From Saprospiraceae bacterium (GTDB lineage Bacteria > Bacteroidota > Bacteroidia > Chitinophagales > Saprospiraceae), in the NCBI GenBank assembly GCA_023299965.1, contig JALZVN010000061.1:1-10443 (forward strand): a DNA stretch of 10,443 nucleotides. The letters are read 5' to 3'. The notes beneath the pieces were generated by a model that had not been told where the DNA came from, ran no database searches, and worked only from the letters and a program-made list of their open reading frames with translations. The position numbers and the translations under genes are program-made. This document shows, piece by piece, positions 6,761 to 10,443 of the stretch (position 1 is the first letter of the stretch; each line of letters starts with the position of its first letter).

Positions 6761-6802
6761 TATAAAAAATAGGCTTGTAAGAATGAACTTACAAGCCTAT
6801 TT
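6761..6802 (-). terminator. Intrinsic terminator of the type IX cargo gene
   Basis: The arms 6767-6781 and 6788-6802 are perfect 15-bp reverse complements around a 6-base loop. Read on the minus strand, the stem follows the stop of the 6827-9208 gene by about 24 bases, and its 3' side runs into a T-rich tract (A run 6764-6769 on the plus strand). This is a textbook rho-independent terminator and separates the gene from the epimerase gene downstream. Confidence 0.85.
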
Positions 6803-6826
6803 GATTAAGAAGAATGTAAATGAATT

Positions 6827-9208
6827 TTACTGCTTCACAATTTTTACTGCTTCGAATTGCTTATCATCAGATGACAGGCTAATCAAGTAAACACCCGCTT
6901 CGTATTGCTGTCCTATTTCAACCTTACTTGTATTTTCTAAACTAATAGTTTCTACGTGTTGACCAATAAGATTTGTCACCACTAATTGACCAGTCACGGC
7001 TTTATCAAAGTTCAAGAAAGTAGACTGACCAAATGGATTTGGACTTGTATCAAACAACTGTTCACTGATCAAATCTTGAGTACTGGTAGGATTATCCGTC
7101 ACAAGAAACTCATCTAATCCTGCCTCTACTAAGTGACCTGGATCATCATCCATCGCAATAACTGAGAAACGCATCGTATTAGTAATTTCAATAATATCTC
7201 CAGGGAAGAAAGTAAATGTTTCTCTCCAGTTTCCATCAGAATCAATCGTATTCAATAGCTCTACACTCACAGTATCTACTCCATTCAAAATCTGCACTTC
7301 AACAGCATCGTTTGGTGTAGATCCTCCACCCGTATTTACAAACCATAGTCTATAAGAAATACTAGGATTAACAAATGTTGTCAAATCCATAATTGGAGAA
7401 TTTAATCTAACACTACCTCCATCAATATCTGCATCTCCTACTCCACCATCTGAATTACCTGTGACATAAGCTTTATTCCCTACATCACTATCAACATCTT
7501 CATTTGGATTACTGAATCCACCACCTGTAGTAGTAGCGATTGGAATTTCTCTCACCCATGCACCTGTTTGTGCTAAGTCCTCTACCGTCCATCCTAGATC
7601 AACAATAAAATCATCCATTAATCTCTCTCCTAATTGAATGTTTAGCGTCTCATTCTGGTTTAAAGAAAAGCCAGAATTGAATTCAATATTTTCATATAGC
7701 CAAGCCCCAGCAAAAATGCTGTATGCATCTTCTACTAAAGAATTGATTACAAAAACACCATTTGCATCTGTAGATACTTCTATTTCTGTTTGATCACTTT
7801 GGAATAAAACTCTTGCATTTTCAATTGGAGTATTATCAACTATAGAACTTACTGTACCCGTTATAGAAAAAGATTGACTTGGTACAAGTGCAACGTCTAA
7901 TATAGTAACTTGTCCACTTACAATAGTAGCCGGTAAAGTCTGAGAGTTATAACCAAATCTATTGAAGGTAACCATCACTTGACCTGGCTCTGCCAATCCA
8001 GTTTTATAGTCTCCGATTGCGTTCGTTAGTTTATTATTTAATTGTGGGCTATCTATAATAACTTCCACATCATCAAGAGGCATGCCTGTATCCGCATCTG
8101 TAACATTTCCTTCTAGATAAGCAGCTCTTACATAATCTGCTTCGAATAGATATAGTCCTGTATTAATATCTGAAGCCAATACAATACCAGATGGCAAATA
8201 AGGAGTAGCTCCCCATACACCACCACTCGTACCGACTCCATTTCCAAGGAAAGTATCATAAAAGGCAACTTCAACTAAATTATCAGGCTTGTTACCATCA
8301 ATGATTCTAATCCCATTTGTATACCAACTTGTCACTAAGAAACCATTAAAATAATGGGTGTTGTGAGGAGTTGTGCCCAAACCAAAAGTTTCTGCCGGCT
8401 GAAAAACATCCAATAATCGAATATCTGTCAAATCAGAAATATCATAAGAGTCAACATTTGAATTTTGTCTCTCGTCTGTAGTAAAAAGGAAATTTCCATC
8501 ATCGGAGACCCATGCATTATGCGTAAAGAAGGTAGATGTTGTCTGTGTAGACAATGTAACTGGATCAGTTTTATCTGAGACATCAACTACAGAGAAAAAA
8601 CCATTATTGATATCAGAAGAATACATCAAATTATTTTGCACCATTACATCGTGAGAATATCGAGCATCAGACGCTCCTACAAACTGAGGTGCACCTGGAG
8701 TAGAAAATAGATCAATAATTAATGGTCCTCCTGCATTCATATTACAACCCGCTAAATAGCCATACCCATCCTCATCAATAAATATATTGTGACATGTTTC
8801 TAGGGTGGTCACTTGTCCATTAATGTCAATGGCTGGTTGCCAAAATTCGCTAACAATATTGTTAGGTGCTCCACGCATATCTATTACCAACAATCCATCT
8901 GAACCTTGATCGGCAGTAACATATACAAACTCACCAAAATGCTTCATATCTCTCCAGATAGAACTAGCACCTTGAATAGAAGCCACTTCAACTGGATTAC
9001 TTGGATCTCTTAAGTCTACTATAGAAGTTGTATTTCTAGTTCCTACTATAGCGTATTCATCTCCATTTGGAGCCACATATCCCCACACATCACTTAAGTT
9101 TTCGTTGTAGGTCAGGTTAGAAAGCAATTCCATGTTTAAAGATGGATTCTGAGCATTTATGCTATAAATAGCAAAGACAGTCAAAACAAGCGCGAAAAAA
9201 TTTCTCAT
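6827..9208 (-). CDS. Choice-of-anchor B family protein with type IX secretion sorting domain
   Basis: A 793-residue secreted or surface protein. Order of parts: Sec signal peptide (1-19, cleavage near INA|Q); an LVIVD-type beta-propeller of the choice-of-anchor B family (about 25-356), marked by SDVWGYV (39-45), IWRDMKHFGEFVYVTAD (84-100), ETCHNIFID (137-145) and HNTHYFNGFLVTSWY (282-296); two carboxypeptidase-regulatory-like beta-sandwiches (about 363-443 and 447-527); a jelly-roll-like beta region (about 530-705) rich in Asp and Gly; and a type A Por sorting domain (about 719-793) with TSPNPFGQS and the closing GVYLISL...KIVKQ pattern. The sorting domain directs export across the outer membrane by the type IX system, usually with removal of the domain and surface attachment. 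Enzymatic activity is not evident; a binding or scaffold role is inferred. The upstream gap 9209-9324 is AT-rich, with no convincing promoter match that I can see. The gene is monocistronic with its own terminator. Confidence 0.88.
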   Translation of the reverse strand: MRNFFALVLTVFAIYSINAQNPSLNMELLSNLTYNENLSDVWGYVAPNGDEYAIVGTRNTTSIVDLRDPSNPVEVASIQGASSIWRDMKHFGEFVYVTADQGSDGLLVIDMRGAPNNIVSEFWQPAIDINGQVTTLETCHNIFIDEDGYGYLAGCNMNAGGPLIIDLFSTPGAPQFVGASDARYSHDVMVQNNLMYSSDINNGFFSVVDVSDKTDPVTLSTQTTSTFFTHNAWVSDDGNFLFTTDERQNSNVDSYDISDLTDIRLLDVFQPAETFGLGTTPHNTHYFNGFLVTSWYTNGIRIIDGNKPDNLVEVAFYDTFLGNGVGTSGGVWGATPYLPSGIVLASDINTGLYLFEADYVRAAYLEGNVTDADTGMPLDDVEVIIDSPQLNNKLTNAIGDYKTGLAEPGQVMVTFNRFGYNSQTLPATIVSGQVTILDVALVPSQSFSITGTVSSIVDNTPIENARVLFQSDQTEIEVSTDANGVFVINSLVEDAYSIFAGAWLYENIEFNSGFSLNQNETLNIQLGERLMDDFIVDLGWTVEDLAQTGAWVREIPIATTTGGGFSNPNEDVDSDVGNKAYVTGNSDGGVGDADIDGGSVRLNSPIMDLTTFVNPSISYRLWFVNTGGGSTPNDAVEVQILNGVDTVSVELLNTIDSDGNWRETFTFFPGDIIEITNTMRFSVIAMDDDPGHLVEAGLDEFLVTDNPTSTQDLISEQLFDTSPNPFGQSTFLNFDKAVTGQLVVTNLIGQHVETISLENTSKVEIGQQYEAGVYLISLSSDDKQFEAVKIVKQ

Positions 9209-9324
9209 ATGTAAGTATTTAAATTTGGTTGTAATTTAAAGTAATTAAAGACTATAAAAACAGAATTTGTCCAAATGCTTAAAGCTTTGCAAAACAGAGG
9301 ACGAAAGTACATAATAATAGGGAT

Positions 9325-9747
9325 TTAGTTAGACAAAACGGCTACAGTTAGTCTACTTGAGCATAATAGATTCATAGATTCGTCTTTTATCTCGATTTGC
9401 CAAACATGGATTCTTCTACCGATTTTTATAGGCTTTACTCTTCCAGTGACCACTTGTCCTTCTTTTGCTGATTTCAGATGGTTTGCGTTCACTTCTAGCC
9501 CTACAACTTGGTGATTATCTGCAGCTGCTACAATATTGGACGCTACACTACCTAAGGTCTCTGCCAAGACAACAGAAGCGCCGCCATGCAGAATTCTAAA
9601 TGGCTGCACTGTTTTATGAGATACAGGCATAGTCGCCTCCAGATAATCATCTCCTATGTCAGAAAATGAAATATCTAAATGTTCTACCATCGTATTCTTG
9701 CTAGATTCGTTTAGAATTTCTAAACTTGGCTTCACTTTCCAAATCAT
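9325..9747 (-). CDS. Hotdog-fold acyl-CoA thioesterase (YdiI/EntH type)
   Basis: A 140-residue cytoplasmic thioesterase of the hotdog fold, closely resembling E. coli YdiI (MenI, 1,4-dihydroxy-2-naphthoyl-CoA hydrolase of menaquinone synthesis) and EntH (YbdB). The MIWK start, the block GDDYLEATMPV (32-42), QPF..LHGGASVVLAETLGS (48-67) and the C-terminal VWQIEI..CSSRLTVAVL are all shared with those proteins. His54-Gly-Gly and catalytic Glu63 fall at the same positions as in the E. coli enzymes. The conserved MIWK opening fixes the start at 9747. Menaquinone is the usual quinone of Bacteroidota, so a MenI role is plausible, but no men genes lie nearby; proofreading or general aromatic-acyl-CoA hydrolysis remains possible. 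It diverges from the ArsC-family gene across only 10 bp, so its promoter must lie within that neighbour's coding sequence. Confidence 0.88.
   Translation of the reverse strand: MIWKVKPSLEILNESSKNTMVEHLDISFSDIGDDYLEATMPVSHKTVQPFRILHGGASVVLAETLGSVASNIVAAADNHQVVGLEVNANHLKSAKEGQVVTGRVKPIKIGRRIHVWQIEIKDESMNLLCSSRLTVAVLSN
9698..9728 (+). promoter_or_regulatory. Candidate promoter for the ArsC-family gene, inside the thioesterase coding region
   Basis: TTG at 9698-9700, a 20-base spacer, and TAAACTTG at 9721-9728 match the Bacteroidota TTG / TAnnTTTG pattern except for one base. The start point would fall near 9735, about 23 bases before the ATG at 9758. It overlaps the first codons of the divergent thioesterase gene, as expected from the 10-bp gap between the two starts. 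Confidence 0.3.
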
Positions 9748-9757
9748 ACATTAAATT

Positions 9758-10096
9758 ATGCAAATATTCCACAACCCAAGATGCAGTAAAAGCAGGCAAA
9801 CGCTTGCCTTACTAGAACAAGAAGGAATAAAACCCGAAATAGTTTTATATCTCGAGCAAGTCCCTTCCAAAAAAGAATTAAAGGAAATAATACAAAAATT
9901 GGGCATCTCTCCAATAGATCTGATTCGCAAGTCTGAAGCTATTTATAAAGAGCAATTCAAAGGCAAGGAACTAACTGATAATCAATGGATAGCCGCGATG
10001 CACGAGTATCCCAAATTGATACAGAGACCCATAGTTATCAAGGGTAAGCAAGCCGTGATAGGTCGACCTCCTGAAAACGTTTTAAATATTATTTAA
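9758..10096 (+). CDS. arsC: ArsC family reductase (glutaredoxin-type arsenate reductase)
   Basis: A 112-residue thioredoxin-fold protein of the ArsC/Spx/YffB family. Glutaredoxin-coupled ArsC enzymes reduce arsenate to arsenite. The full active-site set is visible: NPRCSKSR (residues 6-13) with nucleophile Cys9, Arg57 in DLIRKSE, Arg90 in IQRPIV and Arg103 in IGRPPE. Their spacing closely follows Cys12, Arg60, Arg94 and Arg107 of plasmid R773 ArsC, and length is typical of the short chromosomal form. It has one Cys near the N-terminus and no CxxC, so it is not a Spx regulator. No arsenite pump or ArsR repressor lies in view, so arsenate may not be its physiological substrate. The gene is flanked by a 10-bp divergent gap and a 4-base convergent overlap, an unusually compact setting. 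Confidence 0.85.
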   Translation: MQIFHNPRCSKSRQTLALLEQEGIKPEIVLYLEQVPSKKELKEIIQKLGISPIDLIRKSEAIYKEQFKGKELTDNQWIAAMHEYPKLIQRPIVIKGKQAVIGRPPENVLNII

Positions 10097-10443
10097 TTCG
10101 TTCTTTCGATCAAGAAAATTAATGTAATGATGGCTGTAGCTTGTGCTACAGCATCTCCAAATACTTTCCCCCAATTTACGTCCTCTCGTTCTTCCTTTTG
10201 TTGTTCTATTTTTTGCTCTACACTTCCCACAGTAATAATAGACCCTTTCTCAACCCTTGGATATTTTTTAAACAATAGATAATCTTCCGTCTTTTCAATT
10301 CTACCATTCGGGTGCTCCACTGTTATAAGTCTTCTTCTTCCATTTTCACCTACACCTGCAGCAAATTCATCTACGTACCATTTTGCATTTTTGGAAGTAT
10401 AATATGGAACATTTATCTGCCCTGTTTTAAGAATCCTATTTGG
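10093..10443 (-). CDS. C-terminal part of an SLBB / polysaccharide-export-type protein (runs off the edge)
   Basis: An open frame of 116 codons plus stop runs leftward from the window edge, with no start in view; the GTG at 10318-10320 is an internal valine in LITVEHPNGRI, not a start. The visible part opens with a soluble-ligand-binding beta-grasp (SLBB) pattern: INVPYYTSKNAKWYVDEFAAGVG, then a charged stretch, NGRIE, and YPRVEKGSIITVG, followed by a Glu/Lys-rich linker. It closes with a hydrophobic C-terminal helix (DAVAQATAIITLIFLIE) just before the stop. This arrangement is typical of the C-terminal end of Bacteroidota Wza-like capsule or exopolysaccharide export proteins. The N-terminal export domain (PF02563-type) would lie beyond the right edge, so the assignment rests on the C-terminal third. 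Its TAA stop shares bases with the stop of the arsC gene. Confidence 0.72.
   Translation of the reverse strand, partial: PNRILKTGQINVPYYTSKNAKWYVDEFAAGVGENGRRRLITVEHPNGRIEKTEDYLLFKKYPRVEKGSIITVGSVEQKIEQQKEEREDVNWGKVFGDAVAQATAIITLIFLIERTN
10129..10155 (+). terminator. Possible terminator hairpin for arsC, inside the convergent gene
   Basis: GCTGTAGC (10133-10140) pairs perfectly with GCTACAGC (10145-10152) around TTGT, and GAT (10129-10131) can pair with ATC (10153-10155) past a bulged G. It lies about 33 bases after the arsC stop, within the 3' end of the SLBB gene, where it encodes part of the alanine-rich tail helix. No T run follows, so termination is doubtful; the symmetry may simply reflect the Ala/Val codons. 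Confidence 0.25.

Noticed and set aside
9325..10096. A menaquinone or enterobactin cluster implied by the YdiI/EntH-type thioesterase
   Set aside because: No other men or ent genes are visible in the window, so the pathway cannot be assigned from context.
10093..10320. A complete 75-residue protein starting at 10320
   Set aside because: The start would be GTG, and the frame continues open without a stop to the window edge with SLBB-like sequence, so this is the tail of a longer gene.

Overview
The window comes from the chromosome of an AT-rich Bacteroidota species, probably a marine or environmental member of the Cytophagia/Saprospiria/Flavobacteriia type. The main evidence is a large secreted protein with a type IX secretion (Por) C-terminal sorting domain, a TolB-propeller/amidohydrolase fusion, weak or absent Shine-Dalgarno signals, and promoter candidates that fit the Bacteroidota TTG / TAnnTTTG pattern better than the sigma-70 pattern. 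Nothing in the window indicates a prophage, transposon, CRISPR array or defence island. It reads as ordinary housekeeping and envelope genes with several conspicuous hairpins.

Layout. Positions 1-340 are non-coding and rich in inverted repeats. Next come two leftward genes, 5 bp apart: a small secreted protein of unknown function (892-1569) followed by a DinB-like four-helix protein (341-886). A divergent intergenic region (1570-1747) carries an imperfect dyad and a candidate promoter. It leads rightward into a 1091-residue exported TolB-propeller/amidohydrolase (1748-5023), which ends at a strong hairpin (5036-5094). A Fe-S uracil-DNA glycosylase superfamily gene follows (GTG start at 5108, end 5776), and two further perfect hairpins lie inside its first codons. 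It converges, with a 6-bp gap, on a leftward aldose 1-epimerase family gene (5783-6724). A clear intrinsic terminator (about 6761-6802) ends the next leftward gene, a 793-residue type IX secreted 'choice-of-anchor B' protein (6827-9208). Then come a leftward YdiI/EntH-type hotdog thioesterase (9325-9747), a rightward ArsC-family reductase that diverges from it across only 10 bp (9758-10096), and the C-terminal 116 codons of a leftward SLBB polysaccharide-export-type protein that runs off the right edge (10093-10443).

How the genes relate. There is no obvious multi-gene pathway. Three products are exported by signal peptide (the small unknown protein, the propeller/amidohydrolase and the type IX cargo), and the partial SLBB protein is also envelope-associated. 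The others act in the cytoplasm: DNA repair, sugar epimerisation, acyl-CoA hydrolysis and thiol-based reduction. The points most worth a second look are the altered metal-ligand set of the amidohydrolase, the mixed motif set of the glycosylase together with its hairpin-covered start, and the structured DNA at the left edge. I found no convincing new multi-gene system.
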